From: Smithella sp. UBA2180
GTDB lineage: Bacteria > Desulfobacterota > Syntrophia > Syntrophales > Smithellaceae
Direction of reading: 5' to 3'
Assembly (NCBI GenBank): GCA_002327415.1
Contig: DCVU01000132.1
Span: forward strand, 10,877-16,503
Length of the DNA: 5,627 nt
The notes beneath the pieces were generated by a model. That model searched no databases, had not been told where the DNA came from, and worked only from the letters and a program-made list of their open reading frames with translations. Positions 5,276 to 5,627 of the stretch are shown piece after piece; the stretch's first letter is position 1, and each line of letters begins with the position of its first letter. The translations under genes and the position numbers were made by a program.

Positions 5276-5627
5276 TTATTTAGAATAAAAAAACGGTGCA
5301 TGGTTAGAAGTGAAAAATTCCGGTGTGCGTCTGAGTATTGGAGCTACCGCCGGATGCTTTTTAAAAGTTTTCTCTAAAAAAATGCGCACGGCAGGCCTCT
5401 GCCAGCCTGCGGGGTGCTGAAAGTTTTTGTACAAAGACAAATCGCCTTCATAAAAGTCATGCGTCGCCAGGCTTTGCGCCTCGACGCTGCGAGCAGGTAA
5501 ATTGAAAATCGCCAGATTCAAAAAGTCGATGCAATCATAATGCTGACAAACGAAATCCAGCGTCCTGGCCGCGCTTTTCTCGTTTTCCGGCGGCGTGCCG
5601 AAAAGAAAATAACAATAAGTGGCAATG
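5276..5627 (-). CDS. Radical SAM protein, C-terminal part (gene runs off the right edge)
   Basis: The frame is open from the right edge to the TAA at 5278-5276, giving 116 residues. No start is visible; the frame continues through the TTG at 5521 and beyond, so the gene is truncated by the window and not short. The visible part opens with TYCYFLFGTPPENEKSA, like the end of a radical SAM barrel (the usual FGTPGET-type strand), then RTLDFVCQHYDCIDFLNLAI. The tail contains FYEGDLSLYKNFQHPAGW, HPAVAPILRR and TSNHAPFF. From memory this tail is typical of B12-binding-domain radical SAM proteins of Desulfobacterota. The CxxxCxxC cluster motif and any cobalamin domain would lie outside the window, so the chemistry cannot be named. 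Confidence 0.75.
   Translation of the reverse strand, partial: IATYCYFLFGTPPENEKSAARTLDFVCQHYDCIDFLNLAIFNLPARSVEAQSLATHDFYEGDLSLYKNFQHPAGWQRPAVRIFLEKTFKKHPAVAPILRRTPEFFTSNHAPFFYSK

Noticed and set aside
5391..5410. Inverted repeat GCAGGC/GCCTGC resembling a REP element or terminator
   Set aside because: It lies within the coding frame of the radical SAM protein (the HPAGWQRPA region) and has no T run; codon content explains it.
5276..5521. A complete 81-residue protein starting at 5521
   Set aside because: The codon at 5521 is TTG, and the frame stays open to the right edge with radical SAM-like sequence upstream of it. It is the tail of a longer gene.

Overview
The window looks like a piece of chromosome from a moderately AT-rich, anaerobic-type Desulfobacterota (deltaproteobacterial) genome, possibly near Syntrophales or Desulfobacterales. 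That placement is an inference. It rests on the two edge genes, which match protein types I associate with this group: the N-terminus of a ferredoxin-type 4Fe-4S protein and the C-terminal tail of a B12-binding-type radical SAM protein. Lines I counted by hand in the solute-binding gene are roughly 40-57% GC. Lines in the HD-domain gene are roughly 33-38%.

Layout from left to right: (1) bases 1-297, minus strand, the first 99 residues of a probable 4Fe-4S ferredoxin family protein with a strong ribosome binding site. Upstream of it is a promoter whose -35/-10 spacer contains a TetR-type palindrome. (2) 515-2149, minus strand, a complete lipoprotein solute-binding protein of the family 5 (peptide/nickel) type, with no permease or ATPase gene in view. 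(3) 2150-2226, a 77-base divergent promoter region. (4) 2227-3795, plus strand, a six-helix YihY/BrkB-family membrane protein fused to a cyclic-nucleotide-binding (CRP/HCN-like) domain and a degenerate winged-helix-like tail. (5) 3844-5094, minus strand, converging on gene 4 with 48 bases between stops: a CmpB-type (putative ABC transporter permease family) membrane domain fused to an HD phosphohydrolase domain. (6) 5095-5275, a 181-base leader/promoter region with a strong -35 box and a hairpin. (7) 5276 to the right edge, minus strand, the C-terminal 116 residues of a radical SAM protein.

The genes do not form one obvious pathway. The most interesting part is the convergent pair in the middle. 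One membrane protein carries a cytoplasmic domain that retains the residues used to bind cyclic nucleotides. The other carries an intact-looking HD metal-dependent phosphohydrolase domain, a fold that in other families hydrolyses cyclic nucleotides and other signalling nucleotides. A membrane-located nucleotide sensor next to a membrane-located nucleotide hydrolase is a reasonable hypothesis. The convergent arrangement means they are not co-transcribed, and nothing in the window proves a functional link. No CRISPR array, insertion sequence, tRNA, rRNA or convincing intrinsic terminator was seen.
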